Source: VAZQ01 sp035293945
GTDB taxonomy: Bacteria > Pseudomonadota > Alphaproteobacteria > Rhizobiales > Xanthobacteraceae
Assembly: GCA_035293945.1 (NCBI GenBank)
Contig: DATGLV010000043.1
Location: 62,001 to 126,000, forward strand
DNA: 64,000 nt
Reading direction: 5' to 3'
Below the pieces are notes generated by a model. That model was not told the DNA's origin and did no database searches. It was given only the letters and a program-made list of their open reading frames with translations. The number at the start of each line of letters is the position of its first letter. The first letter of the stretch is position 1. The position numbers and the translations under genes are program-made. Below, piece by piece: positions 33,218 to 41,955 of the stretch.

Positions 33218-33730
33218 ATGAGCAATCTGGTGGTCTTCGACTTCGATGGCATTCACACCGCCGATGAGGTGCTGAACAAGCTCCGCTCGCTGGAAAAGGA
33301 ATATCTGATCGATTTGGAGGATGCCTGTGTGGTCGAGCGTGACAAGGGTGGCAAGGTTCACATCAAGCAAGCCGTGAATCTTACGAGGTTTGGCGCAGCG
33401 ATGGGCGGCATAAGGGGCGCCCTCTGGGGAACTTTGGTCGGTCTTCTCTTCCTCAATCCGCTCGCCGGAATGGCCATCGGCGGGATTACCGGAGTAGGTG
33501 TCGGCGCCTTGTCGGGATCGCTGGCCGACTACGGCATCCGCGATGACTTCATAAGGAAACTGGGTGAGACCATCCCGACGGAATCCTCGGCCCTTTTCGT
33601 GCTCTTCAGGAGCGTCACGGAAGACAGGGTGCTGCCTGAAATCGAGCCTTACAAGCCGCGGGTGCTGAAAACGTCGCTTTCCAATGAAGCTGAGGAAAAG
33701 CTGAAAGCGGCCTTGAGCAAGGGTGCTTGA
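33218..33730 (+). CDS. DUF1269 family membrane protein
   Basis: A 170-residue protein starting MSNLVVFDFDGIHTADEVLN, with GAGGA nine bases before the ATG. Two adjacent glycine-rich hydrophobic segments (GALWGTLVGLLFLNPLAGMA and GGITGVGVGALSGSLADYGI) sit between soluble alpha/beta parts. The family keeps ALFVLFRSVTEDRVLPEI near the C-terminus. Function is not established; many relatives are near stress-related genes. A related layout is seen in the protein at 35564-36142. It lies between two pseudogenes and appears intact. Confidence 0.82.
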   Translation: MSNLVVFDFDGIHTADEVLNKLRSLEKEYLIDLEDACVVERDKGGKVHIKQAVNLTRFGAAMGGIRGALWGTLVGLLFLNPLAGMAIGGITGVGVGALSGSLADYGIRDDFIRKLGETIPTESSALFVLFRSVTEDRVLPEIEPYKPRVLKTSLSNEAEEKLKAALSKGA

Positions 33731-33838
33731 GTACCCGTCCCGGACGGCGAAGTACCGAGAGCATGTTGGCTCGCTCGCTTTCGTGTCGCGTCTTCCCATG
33801 CAATTGCGCACGGAAGTTGACGAATAAGGCTTTCGACG

Positions 33839-35362
33839 ATGCTCCCTGCAGAGACATACGTCCCACGGAGCCTCGTCTTCAGCGATGCGGATCGCTGCGC
33901 GCAAGCCATCGTCGATAAGGTTGGCCACGATCTCAGGCTCGCCGTTCCAATGAGCATCGGTAAGCCGATCCTCATCGTCGACGCACTGTATCGCCTGGCT
34001 GAGAGCGATCATCGTGTGCAGCTCACGATCTTCACGGGCCTGACGCTGCTCGCCCCGGTCGTCGTTGGAGACTCGGTTCGCTCAGCCGCTTCTCGGCCGC
34101 CTCTTCTCCGGCTGTGTCGAGCCGCTTTATGCGGCGGCGGTCCGACAAGGATGGTTGCCTGCAAACATCCGGGTCCACGAATTCTTTTTGCTGGCCGGTC
34201 AGTTCCTGGCGAACAAGCTGGCACAGGAGAGCTACATCAGCATCAACTATTCCCAGGTGGCGCGGCACCTCGAGAGAGTCGAGACGAATGTGTTTGCCCA
34301 GCTCGTCGCGCCTCATCCGAGCGCTCCACGTGTGAGCCTGAGCGCCAATCCCGACGTTACGCTCGATATGCTGCCCTGTATCGTCGCGCGACGCGCTCAC
34401 AAGCCGACGGTGTTCGCCGTCGAGCTCAACGAGAATCTCCCTTACATGCCGGGCGAGGCGGAGATCGAGCGCGCACAGATCGACATGGTGCTGGAGCCCG
34501 CAGATCCGCACTATCGACTGTTTGCTCCACCCAAGGAGCCGGTGTCGCTGGCCGACTACGCCATGGCGCTGCATGCGGCCACCCTGGTGAAAGACGGAGG
34601 AACGCTTCAAATCGGGATCGGCGCGTTCGCGGATGCGCTGGCGCATGCCTTGGTTCTGCGTCACACGAACAACACCGCCTTCCGCGGCCTTCTCGACAAG
34701 CTTGGCACGTCGCTTCCGGAGTGGGCGGAGCTCGACCCATTCTCGGTCGGGCTTTACGGCTGCTCGGAGATGCTCGTGGACGGCTTCCTTACGCTGAAGC
34801 AAGCCGGCGTCTTGAAGCGCCAAGTATCCACACCCGACGGCAAGACGGCTCTAATGCATGCGGGGCAACAAGGCGTTCTACGACCACCTCCGAGCAATGC
34901 CCGAGGACGAGCTGGCCGAGATCTGTATGACGGCGATCTCGTTCACCAACACGCTCGAGGGAGATTCAGCGCGTAAGCGCGCCGACCGTCGGCACGCGCT
35001 ATTTATCAACACGGCGATGACGGCGACGCTCCTGGGCGCCGTGTCGTCGGATACTTTGGAAGACGGGCGCGTGGTGAGCGGTGTCGGAGGTCAGCACGAT
35101 CTGCTCGCCATGGCGCACCAGCTCGAGGACGGTCGGGCGATCATAGCCGTGCGCAGCAGGCGTCATCTGCGACATGGGCTCCAATCCAACATTGTCTGGA
35201 CCTATGCGAACGCGACGCTCCCCGCGCGCCCGCGACGTCATTGTCACGGAATACGGTGTCGCCGACATCAGAGGAAAATCAGATCGCGATACGATCGCGG
35301 CGATCATCTGTGTCGCTGACGGAAACTTTCAGGATCAGCTGAAGGCCTCTGTGCGAAGCCCA
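33839..35362 (+). pseudogene. Acetyl-CoA hydrolase/transferase pseudogene with several frameshifts
   Basis: Four frame segments together align with one acetyl-CoA hydrolase/CoA-transferase (COG0427). They are 33839-~34055 (PMSIGKPILIVDALYRLAES), ~34065-34855 (LPYMPGEAEIERAQIDMVLE, GTLQIGIGAFADALAHALVL), ~34855-35225 (NKAFYDHLRAMPEDELAEIC, VSGVGGQHDLLAMAHQLEDG) and ~35225-35362 (RDVIVTEYGVADIRGKSDRD). At least three indels, near 34060, 34855 and 35225, separate them, and the C-terminal end after QDQLKASVR is missing. It is a decayed gene rather than a single sequencing slip. Confidence 0.8.
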
Positions 35363-35419
35363 CAGGTGGCACCGCCGGATCATGGTTTTTCCGTACTATT
35401 GTCATGGATGGCAGCGCCC

Positions 35420-35562
35420 GGTCCGACCGGCACCCTCCCTGGGGTTGGGCTGATTGAGATTGCGGAAGACAATCTTGTCGCGCCGCATCTTGCGCAGGAG
35501 GTCAGAGAACACGTCGATCGTCAGGTGCTCGCCAGGGCAGCGCCGGTGGAGAGTGTTGTTAG
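35420..35562 (-). pseudogene. Possible cytochrome P450 heme-loop remnant
   Basis: The minus strand reads LHRRCPGEHLTIDVFSDLLR and then KMRRDKIVF. This resembles the heme-ligand loop of fatty-acid peroxygenase P450s (HRCPGE..T), with the ligand Cys present. No other P450 motif was found on either side, so this is either a fragment or a chance match. Confidence 0.25.
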
Positions 35563-35563
35563 G

Positions 35564-36142
35564 TCAAGAAGCCAGCTCGTTCTCGTTACCCGATATTTGC
35601 CGGTTCTGAACCCAAATCTGCTTGGCACCGTGTTGTTCGAAGATGTCAGCGATATGCTTCTCGTCTGCCGGCTTTTTTGCTCGCACAGATAAGACAATAT
35701 CTTCGGATGCGCCGTCAAAGCCAGCCATGGTTTTAATAACGTGAACACCAGTGGCTGCGGAGCCGCCAGCTAACGCTGCGGCCGTAACGGCCAGCGCGCC
35801 AGCGCCTCCGGTCGCAACGGTCGTCACTCCAAGAGCAGCGAGCGCCGCAATAGCACCGGCCAAGCTCGTCCCGAGCGTGCGCACCTGTCGCTTATCAGTC
35901 GGAGTAAAGTCATTGCGCGGCACGTCGGTAACGGCGACCCGACGTCCCCCTTCGACGTAGCCTTCCAGGACCGCAGTCATGTCTGTGTAGCGAAATCCAG
36001 CCTGCACGAGTGCAGACAATACCTGATCGAGATGTTCTCGATCGACAAATACCCCGTCGACCTCCCGCAGCGCATGTTTCCGCGTGGATCGAGACCGAGT
36101 CTTGGGACGGGTTTTCGCTTTCGAACGGGGGCTCTTTGCCAT
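35564..36142 (-). CDS. Hypothetical protein with glycine-zipper membrane segment
   Basis: A 192-residue protein. A basic N-terminal tail (MAKSPRSKAKTRPKTRSRST) precedes an alpha/beta part with FVDREHLDQVLSALVQAGFR. A long Ala/Gly-rich hydrophobic stretch follows (GAIAALAALGVTTVATGG, ALAVTAAALAGGSAATGV), then a second alpha/beta part ending HIADIFEQHGAKQIWVQ. The architecture is that of YflT/GsiB-like or DUF1269-like stress proteins in which a membrane hairpin is inserted in a small domain. Family assignment is tentative. The gene appears intact inside a region of decayed genes. Confidence 0.6.
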   Translation of the reverse strand: MAKSPRSKAKTRPKTRSRSTRKHALREVDGVFVDREHLDQVLSALVQAGFRYTDMTAVLEGYVEGGRRVAVTDVPRNDFTPTDKRQVRTLGTSLAGAIAALAALGVTTVATGGAGALAVTAAALAGGSAATGVHVIKTMAGFDGASEDIVLSVRAKKPADEKHIADIFEQHGAKQIWVQNRQISGNENELAS

Positions 36143-36541
36143 GGCGCGCCCTGGCTTCCCCCCGAGTCAAGCAAGTTGATCTCACCACCTGAGTTCTGAG
36201 ACGTCAATATCTGATTGCGGATCTCGCCCGCACGGAAATTGTCGGAAATACCCGATGTAAAAGGGTATTTATGTTGTGATCTGGATTCCTGCCGGTTAAC
36301 GGTAGCGTGGTGTGCTCGCCCGGCGTTGATGGAAACGCGGACGCCCCATATCGGCAAAGTTCCACATCACCAACTGGTATACATACAGCTTCTCACAAAA
36401 ATTTGCCCGCATTTGTACCGCCGCAGAGACGCGCCACGAAGCACGGATTGGCCTCACCTTTGGTGAACTCAGCTTCGCCGACCTACCCGAGGGTCGTGCG
36501 TCCATCTGCGCTTTGAGGGGCTCTGCGTATCCATGCGCTCC
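36143..36541. other. Intergenic region, nothing recognised
   Basis: About 400 bases upstream of the hypothetical gene and before the acyltransferase remnant. It contains A+T-richer segments around 36200-36300 and 36370-36420 but no clear gene, RNA or repeat. Confidence 0.45.
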
Positions 36542-36848
36542 TCATACGCGACTTCCTGTCCTTCGAAGAGCTTGGTCGCATCCGTATTGGTGGCGCTTTT
36601 CATCGCCCCTCGACGAACCCTTGGCGTATGATCGGCCGTCCCTGCGCGCGGCGCACCAACTCACGCCGCTCGCATATCCGCGGACGATGAAGAAGGCCGG
36701 CATGACCTGCACGACCCACGCGAGCCGGGCGGTCCAGGGGACTGCCGTCACGACATGAGCGCCGATCAACTCCCCCTCCATCGAAGTGGGGGGCAGCGGC
36801 CACCCAGTGCCCGAGCATCACCACCAGCATCGACACAGCCCGCAGCAT
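36542..36848 (-). pseudogene. Acyltransferase-3 family N-terminal remnant
   Basis: Two minus-strand frames together match the beginning of a membrane acyltransferase: LRAVSMLVVMLGHWVAAAPH with the catalytic-type His in the first helix, then (after a frameshift near 36785) GELIGAHVVTAVPWTARLAW and VVQVMPAFFIVRGYASGVSW. Only the first two helices are represented; the remaining ~300 residues are absent. Confidence 0.65.
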
Positions 36849-37059
36849 CAAGCACGCCCCGATCCGCGGCGTCCCCGATACACGCAATGGGTGGTACGGG
36901 CGTTCCCCGAGAGGCGCTTCATCGGCCCGCCGATCTGTGCTAAAGCCGCGCTGTCCGAGTCTAGCAGGGACCACTGGGGCCGTGATGCACTGCTAAAATC
37001 CTGCTAATCGGCAACGGTGAACGGTTTGAGAACGCAAGAAATAAGTAAGGGGTTTTAGC

Positions 37060-37134
37060 GCGGGCGTAGTTCAGTGGTAGAACGACAGCTTCCCAAGCTG
37101 TATGTCGTGGGTTCGATTCCCATCGCCCGCTCCA
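37060..37134 (+). tRNA. tRNA-Gly (anticodon CCC)
   Basis: A 75-base tRNA including the encoded 3' CCA. The acceptor stem is GCGGGCG with CGCCCGC, the D arm is GTTC-AGTGGTA-GAAC, the anticodon stem is ACAGC/GCTGT with loop TTCCCAA (anticodon CCC), and the T arm is GTGGG-TTCGATT-CCCAT. All stems pair. The discriminator base is T. No partial duplicate of its 3' end was noticed in the window, so there is no sign of an integrated element here. Confidence 0.96.
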
Positions 37135-37212
37135 TTTTCATCGTGTGTGTCCGTGTCCGGCCCGGACACATGGGCGACAGATCGTACCTGAGAGATGGGT
37201 GACAACGCGTGC

Positions 37213-37260
37213 CGATCGGGCTGAAGCCCGCGCGACAGGGGTGCGCCTCCGCGGGAGACT
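37213..37260. repeat. Direct repeat, left copy, flanking a small secreted-protein gene
   Basis: Begins CGATCGGGCTGAAGCCCGCG, continues through GCGACAGGGGTGCGC and ends GCGGGAGACT. It matches the segment 37786-37831 at most positions, in the same orientation. Confidence 0.6.
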
Positions 37261-37345
37261 CGCTACCCCGCGGAAGCGCCTGCGGCGGAAGAGACAGCAG
37301 CAAGAGTAGACCGATGAGCTGCTGCCAATCACCTGCCGCACCTGA

Positions 37346-37597
37346 TCAGCACACCCAAACCCTATGCCACCGCCAACCAAACGGCGTCCACACCCGACTC
37401 TCTCGCCAGCAGCCGTAGACAGGATAGGGCGCGGCATAGGCGTAAACAGGCGCCCCAAACCCAAACCCGAAACTGAACCGCGGGCCGCCAAAGTAGCGGT
37501 GATGCCAGCCCCAATGGGGCTGCGCATTGGCAACGGCCGGAACGCTGATAGCCAGCGCCGCGGCCGTACCCAGGGCCAAGACAGCTTTCCGGATCAT
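37346..37597 (-). CDS. Small exported aromatic-rich protein
   Basis: An 83-residue protein. The ATG at 37597 has AGGAGG nine bases upstream, an excellent ribosome site. A signal peptide (MIRKAVLALGTAAALAISVP, then ANAQ) is followed by a short mature part of about 55 residues rich in W, H, Y, F and G: PHWGWHHRYFGGPRFSFGFG, then AYAAPYPVYGCWRESRVWTP and a basic tail. Many bradyrhizobial genomes carry families of such tiny exported Trp/Tyr/His-rich proteins; no function is known. Direct repeats at 37213 and 37786 flank the gene, suggesting that it moved or was duplicated as a unit. Confidence 0.78.
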   Translation of the reverse strand: MIRKAVLALGTAAALAISVPAVANAQPHWGWHHRYFGGPRFSFGFGFGAPVYAYAAPYPVYGCWRESRVWTPFGWRWHRVWVC

Positions 37598-37785
37598 GAT
37601 GAGCCTCCTACGAAATCTACCAAACCCTAAACGCGCGAGTGCTTTAAAAAGTTCTGCATCGCCGGTCTTTCCGACCCCGCGACTGCCTGTCGCGTGGATT
37701 AAGAGCCAGCTAACCAAGAGGGCTGACGAGCTCCTTGATGCCAGGACCGGCGGCGAAACACGCTGAGCGCCTGCAACCTTGTGCC

Positions 37786-37831
37786 CGATCGGGCTGAACC
37801 CCCGCGACAGACGTGCGCTTAGCGGGAGACT
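37786..37831. repeat. Direct repeat, right copy
   Basis: Begins CGATCGGGCTGAACCCCCGC and ends AGCGGGAGACT; same orientation as the copy at 37213-37260, with about ten differences. The rest of the 340-base gap 37598-37937 has no gene. Confidence 0.6.
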
Positions 37832-37937
37832 TGGTCGTGTAATCGGCAATATCATTGCCGGGCGCGACTCGCGCCCTTGATCCCGGCCATTCGGTGAGGC
37901 GAGCGATTATCTGCCGCCGCACACGGCCGCAGGCCGC

Positions 37938-38519
37938 CTACGGCACCCACTTCCAGGCCACCATGATCGGCAACGTGCCGGTGTCCGGATTGGGAACCGT
38001 ATATACGAGCGCATCATTCGGATTGATCGACTGGATCATGCGCGTCTGTGTGGTCGCCTCCCAATTCGGGTATGAGCTGCCCTCGATGCGGAAGGTGATC
38101 GTCTTGTTGCCTTCGTCGACCGTCCAGGTCCCAAAGTGGGAAACCATCTGAGAGATCGCGGCCTTGTTTTCGTCAGCCGTCCCTTTGGTCCGGTCGTTGG
38201 CGGCGAACTTTGGCCGATTATAGCGCATTATCTGAAGCGAATAATGACCGTTTGCCGTGAAGATCAGGGTGCCTTCGGGATTGGGCCCGAATTGCGGCGT
38301 CTGGCTCTTGTCGGAATTGACGGCGTCGGCAATGAGCAGCCGCCACGTACCGACGAGCTGGTCCTTTATCGACTTCGGTGCGGCAGGCGCCTCGGACTTC
38401 GGCGGCGCGGCGGCCGGGGCGGGCGGCTTCTGCGCCTCTTGAGCAAGAGAGGCGGCCGGCGACGTTAGCGCTCCGACCGTCGCGCCCACCACAAGACCGA
38501 ACACGTATCTTCTGTTCAT
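37938..38519 (-). CDS. Exported lipocalin-like domain protein
   Basis: A 193-residue protein with a signal peptide (MNRRYVFGLVVGATVGALTS, then ASLAQE) and a Pro/Ala-rich linker. The lipocalin-like barrel starts QLVGTWRLLIADAVN, carrying the GTW motif, and continues PEGTLIFTANGHYSLQIM, FGTWTVDEGNKTITFRIEGS and ends VPNPDTGTLPIMVAWKWVP. GGAGG lies nine bases before the ATG. Proteins of this type are periplasmic; ligands are unknown. Confidence 0.8.
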   Translation of the reverse strand: MNRRYVFGLVVGATVGALTSPAASLAQEAQKPPAPAAAPPKSEAPAAPKSIKDQLVGTWRLLIADAVNSDKSQTPQFGPNPEGTLIFTANGHYSLQIMRYNRPKFAANDRTKGTADENKAAISQMVSHFGTWTVDEGNKTITFRIEGSSYPNWEATTQTRMIQSINPNDALVYTVPNPDTGTLPIMVAWKWVP

Positions 38520-38580
38520 CGTATTCCTCCTTGTTTTCGACGACTGTGGGCGCGACTACCACTTGGCGCCGCAGAAGCGA

Positions 38581-38904
38581 TCAACTGCTGCTTGACGAGC
38601 GAACGATGGATTTTGCTTGGTCGTTGGGAGAAGTTGGCTGCAGCTCGAACGGCTGGATCCGATCGAGATCGGGCCGCCAAGTGCTGTCGATCTGCGGCTC
38701 ACTCCAGAGCCACCCTGGCGAAACCCAGGGCATAAGGTCAGGAGAGGGCGCACGCGGCAAGCGCAAGTCCTTCAACGGACTCAATTGCGACGGAGCCGCC
38801 TCCGTCGCCTTAGGCCCAAAGCCATTTTCGCTGCCGAGCGCCGAGGGGATGTGCGAGACCACAAGAGTGCCCGCCACCACGATAGCAAACAGAGCCTTCT
38901 TCAT
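38581..38904 (-). CDS. Small exported protein of unknown function
   Basis: A 107-residue protein. The signal peptide is MKKALFAIVVAGTLVVSHIP, ending SALGSE. The mature part is hydrophilic, with many Pro, Ser, Leu and Trp (PSQLSPLKDLRLPRAPSPDL, MPWVSPGWLWSEPQIDSTWR) and a Ser-rich C-terminus. GGAGG stands nine bases before the ATG. No family is recognised. It is in line with the lipocalin-like gene and GroES on the same strand, but spacing suggests separate transcription units. Confidence 0.7.
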   Translation of the reverse strand: MKKALFAIVVAGTLVVSHIPSALGSENGFGPKATEAAPSQLSPLKDLRLPRAPSPDLMPWVSPGWLWSEPQIDSTWRPDLDRIQPFELQPTSPNDQAKSIVRSSSSS

Positions 38905-39054
38905 GATTAGCCTCCATGTTGGGCCTCCGCCCGAAGGCATGCGGTGGATAACATGCGATGGATAAAGAGGGCCGAGGCCGCGCGTTGATTGCCTGAATTT
39001 AGCGAGAAAACCCGACAGAGCCGGACTCGCTTCTTGCCGTGGGAGGCGCGGCAA

Positions 39055-39369
39055 TTATGCTGCCTGCTTCCATTTGGCTGCGTGCTCGACTACTCCAAGC
39101 ACATCGCTTTCTTTCATGATGAGCAGATCCTCACCATCGATCTTGACTTCGGTGCCGGACCACTTTCCGAACAAGACTCGATCGCCGGCCTTGAGCTCGA
39201 GCGCGACCAACTTGCCGTTTTCGTCGCGTTTGCCGGGACCAACCGCGACGACTTCGCCCTCCTGCGGCTTCTCCTTGGCGGTATCTGGAATGATGATGCC
39301 GCCAGTCGTCTTCTCTTGGCTTTCGATGCGACGCACGACCAAACGATCCTGCAATGGACGGAATTGCAT
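39055..39369 (-). CDS. groES: Co-chaperonin GroES
   Basis: A 104-residue Cpn10. Family features are MQFRPLQDRLVVRRIESQEK, the mobile-loop region TTGGIIIPDTAKEKPQEG and EVVAVGPGKRDENGKLVALE, KAGDRVLFGKWSGTEVKIDG and the closing EDLLIMKESDVLGVVE. It caps the GroEL ring during protein folding in the cytoplasm. GAGGAGG stands upstream of the ATG. GroEL does not follow, so this is an orphan copy; bradyrhizobia often carry several groESL operons. No CIRCE inverted repeat was seen upstream. It is divergent from the hsp20 and degQ-like genes, forming a protein quality-control island. Confidence 0.95.
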   Translation of the reverse strand: MQFRPLQDRLVVRRIESQEKTTGGIIIPDTAKEKPQEGEVVAVGPGKRDENGKLVALELKAGDRVLFGKWSGTEVKIDGEDLLIMKESDVLGVVEHAAKWKQAA

Positions 39370-39836
39370 GACTTCCTCCTCGATCAGGCCAGCTCGATCA
39401 GACCAGAGTTGTTGTAAAGGTCTGGCCGGCGTCCCGGCTTGGCCGAAAAACGAGCTAGGATTTAGTTGCTTCCGATCAAGAGGGACCTGGAAGTTTTTTT
39501 TGTAGCAGCCGCAGCCGATGCAGCGTCGGCACCGCTGGGACGAGGAGATAACGGTTGTTGTTTGGTATTGCGAGCAGGTACGACTCCAATCTCAACGACC
39601 AGTTAGCGCATCTTCGTCACCGTGCGGGGGGCCCCTCTGCGATTGCCTCCCAAGCCCGCCGCCGGCTTGATTCGCTTGAGCTTTGAGTCGCCCTTCCTCA
39701 GGGGTCCCGCAACCTTGCAGGAAAAGGGGCGTGGACGACGCGGGGCGTGCCGCTAGATGCTTTGAAAATTTTCAGCACGCCTCTTGAAATCGACGGGCTT
39801 TTTTCTAACTCATTTTTCGCCGCGCGGTGGCGTGGC
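39370..39836. other. Divergent regulatory region between groES and hsp20
   Basis: About 470 bases with no gene. CTTGAAA (39783-39789), the -35 word of heat-shock sigma-32 promoters, lies about 140 bases upstream of the hsp20 start, followed by CTCATTTT near 39809; the spacing is longer than usual, so the promoter is only a candidate. Confidence 0.4.
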
Positions 39837-39922
39837 GCCGGATCGCCCTAGGGATCCGGCTCGACGGGCGCCGGACAGGGTGTCCGACACGCTCCTATCC
39901 ATGTTGCTCAATGGAGAATATG
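39837..39922 (+). promoter_or_regulatory. ROSE-type RNA thermometer in the hsp20 5' leader
   Basis: Three successive hairpins. One: GCCGGATC (39837-39844) with GATCCGGC (39853-39860). Two: CGGACA (39872-39877) with TGTCCG (39881-39886). Three: CATGTTGCTC (39900-39909) with GGAGAATATG, giving nine pairs, an AATG loop and one bulged G (39906). The bulged G in TTGCT opposite the GGAGA ribosome site is the diagnostic feature of ROSE elements, which melt at heat-shock temperature to allow translation. The sequestered ribosome site lies eight bases before the ATG 39926. Confidence 0.85.
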
Positions 39923-39925
39923 GCT

Positions 39926-40384
39926 ATGAGAACAACCTTTGATCCTGCTCCGCTCTGGCGATCCACGGTCGGATTCGATCGTCTGTTCGGGCTTCTCGAC
40001 GAGGCAGCACGGCTAGCCAGCGACGATCATTATCCGCCTTACAATATCGAACGGACCGGCGACGATACCTACGAAATCTGTCTGGCGCTGGCTGGCTTCT
40101 CCGCTACCGACGTGACCATTACGGCCGAGCAGAACATGCTGACCGTCGAAGGCCACAAGGCCGATAAGACCGAGCATCAATATCTCTACCAAGGAATTTC
40201 GGCGCGGCCCTTCCGGCGCGTGTTCAATCTCGCCGATTACGTCGAGGTCAAGAGCGCCAATTTCCGGGACGGCTGCCTGCGGATCAAGCTGGTGCGCGAG
40301 GTCCCGGAGGCGATGAAGCCTCGCCGGATTGCGATCGGTGTCGAGAGCAACAAACAGACCATCGAGCACAAACAGGCGGCCTGA
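39926..40384 (+). CDS. Small heat-shock protein Hsp20 (IbpA/HspA type)
   Basis: A 152-residue alpha-crystallin-domain chaperone that holds unfolding proteins in the cytoplasm. It starts MRTTFDPAPLWRSTVGFDRL, the typical class A rhizobial beginning. The alpha-crystallin domain spans residues ~35-125: YPPYNIERTGDDTYEICLAL, TAEQNMLTVEGHKA, ISARPFRRVFNLADYVEVKS and the C-terminal part NFRDGCLRIKLVREVPEAMK with PRRIAI supplying the IxI-type tail. Of three close in-frame ATGs, 39926 has the proper distance to GGAGA. Translation should be controlled by the ROSE thermometer directly upstream. The protease gene follows after 138 bases. Confidence 0.93.
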   Translation: MRTTFDPAPLWRSTVGFDRLFGLLDEAARLASDDHYPPYNIERTGDDTYEICLALAGFSATDVTITAEQNMLTVEGHKADKTEHQYLYQGISARPFRRVFNLADYVEVKSANFRDGCLRIKLVREVPEAMKPRRIAIGVESNKQTIEHKQAA

Positions 40385-40522
40385 GCGGCAGCTCGGGCTG
40401 TTCCGACGGGCCCGCGGCGCCTGGGCGTACCGCCGCGGGTCCGTCAACCGCACGTAACGCAGTTCCGGAATTGGCCGGGGCCAGTCTCGCCAAACCTGAT
40501 TGGCTGCTTGAGGAGATCAGCC

Positions 40523-41620
40523 ATGCTCTTTCAATGGTGCGCGCCTGCCAATTTGGGGCGACAGCTCTTCATTGCGGCATTGGTTGGGACGTTGTCCGCC
40601 CTGTCAGCCGCTGCAGGGACGATCCCGGGTTTCGGCACAGGCCAGATACCTAGTCTGGCACCGATCCTGCGAGAAATAACACCGGCCGTCGTAAACGTAT
40701 CAGTGCGTGGCATGGTGAAGGAGGACAACCCGCTCTATCAGGACCCGTATTTTCGCCAATTCTTCGACCTGCCGAAGCAACTGGAGCGGCGTGTCGAAGC
40801 GACTGGATCCGGCGTGATCGTGGATTCGGAACACGGCTACGCACTCACCAACAATCATGTTGTCGAGCATGCAGCCAACATCCAGGTGGCGACCAAGGAT
40901 GGCCAGAACTTCAGTGCTAGGATCGTCGGGCGCGATCCCGCAACCGACATTGCCGTCATCCAAATCCGGAATGGATCACATCTAAAAGCACTTTCGATGG
41001 GCGACAGCGACAATCTTGAAGTGGGTGATTTCGTGATCGCCATTGGCAATCCCTTCGGGCTCGGTCAAACCGTGACATCGGGGATCATCAGCGCGCTCGG
41101 CCGAAGCGGTCTCGGGATCGAGGGATACGAGGACTTCATCCAGACCGATGCATCGATCAATCCCGGCAATTCGGGTGGCGCATTGGCGAATCTGCGAGGC
41201 GAGTTGATCGGTATCAATACCGCGATCCTCGCGCCGGGTGGCGGCAACGTCGGGATTGGGTTCGCTGTGCCCATCAATATGGCGCACAGCGTCATGCAGC
41301 AGATCATCCAGCATGGCGACGTGCGCCGCGGTCGAATTGGAATCAGCACTCAGGACCTTACACCAGATTTGGCTGAGGCATTCCACACCAAGCCCAACGC
41401 GGGGGCCGTAATTGCCGAGGTCGCACCGAGATCGCCGGCCGAGCAGGCCGGTATTCGAAAGGGCGATGTCGTGATCGCGGCGAATGGAGTGCCGATCCGG
41501 AGCTCGACCCAGCTGCGCAACAAGATCGGCCTTACGCCTGTGGGCGATCGAATCGAATTGGAAGTTGAACGCAATGGAATGCCGCAAAAGATTCCGGTAC
41601 GCGTCGGGCCGCCTCAATAA
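40523..41620 (+). CDS. DegQ/DegP-like serine endoprotease with one PDZ domain
   Basis: A 365-residue HtrA-family protease. The N-terminus has one hydrophobic segment (LFIAALVGTLSALSAAAG), a signal peptide or anchor. The catalytic triad is His112 (TNNHVVEH), Asp142 (TDIAVIQI) and Ser217 (NPGNSGGAL). One PDZ domain covers ~270-360 (GRIGISTQDLTPDLAEAFH, SPAEQAGIRKGDVVIAANGV). A single PDZ and N-terminal anchor resemble DegS, while the sequence is nearer DegQ. It degrades or refolds damaged periplasmic proteins. GAGGAG stands before ATG 40523. Position downstream of hsp20 fits coordinated stress expression. Confidence 0.92.
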   Translation: MLFQWCAPANLGRQLFIAALVGTLSALSAAAGTIPGFGTGQIPSLAPILREITPAVVNVSVRGMVKEDNPLYQDPYFRQFFDLPKQLERRVEATGSGVIVDSEHGYALTNNHVVEHAANIQVATKDGQNFSARIVGRDPATDIAVIQIRNGSHLKALSMGDSDNLEVGDFVIAIGNPFGLGQTVTSGIISALGRSGLGIEGYEDFIQTDASINPGNSGGALANLRGELIGINTAILAPGGGNVGIGFAVPINMAHSVMQQIIQHGDVRRGRIGISTQDLTPDLAEAFHTKPNAGAVIAEVAPRSPAEQAGIRKGDVVIAANGVPIRSSTQLRNKIGLTPVGDRIELEVERNGMPQKIPVRVGPPQ

Positions 41621-41689
41621 GACGCTGTCCGCGCAGAGGCATCGACGAAGTCTACTCCGTCGTTAGGTTGTCTGCTCCAAACGATCGCT

Positions 41690-41917
41690 ATACGCAACAT
41701 TACCGGCGCCAGGATGAAGTCGGCGACCAGCGCACGAGCTCGACCAGCGCGAGAATGCGTCCGATGAATTGCGTTGGCAGCGAAAGTCCGGCGAGGAACA
41801 GCCCGGGGCTCACGGTCGCGCCGGCACCCAGACCGAGCAGCCCAAACGGCGGCGAGGAGTTGGCTGCGGTCAAAGTACCTGCCGCAGCGACGCCGGGAGC
41901 CGCGACGAGGTCTAGGA
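41690..41917 (-). pseudogene. MFS transporter C-terminal-region remnant
   Basis: A minus-strand frame reads PPFGLLGLGAGATVSPGLFL, then AGLSLPTQFIGRILALVELV; a neighbouring frame continues ADFILAPVMLRIA. The first matches the conserved helix in the second half of DHA2-like transporters, and the second the next helix, so a frameshift lies near 41735. No start or remaining helices exist. Confidence 0.45.
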
Positions 41918-41955
41918 ATTCGGAAGCGGGCGCTGGGAGGCGCTGCTGCGCCCGC

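Noticed and set aside
37060..37134. tRNA-Gly as attachment site of a genomic island
   Set aside because: No integrase gene and no repeated tRNA 3' end were found in the window.
39370..39500. CIRCE element for HrcA upstream of groES
   Set aside because: No TTAGCACTC-N9-GAGTGCTAA inverted repeat is visible.
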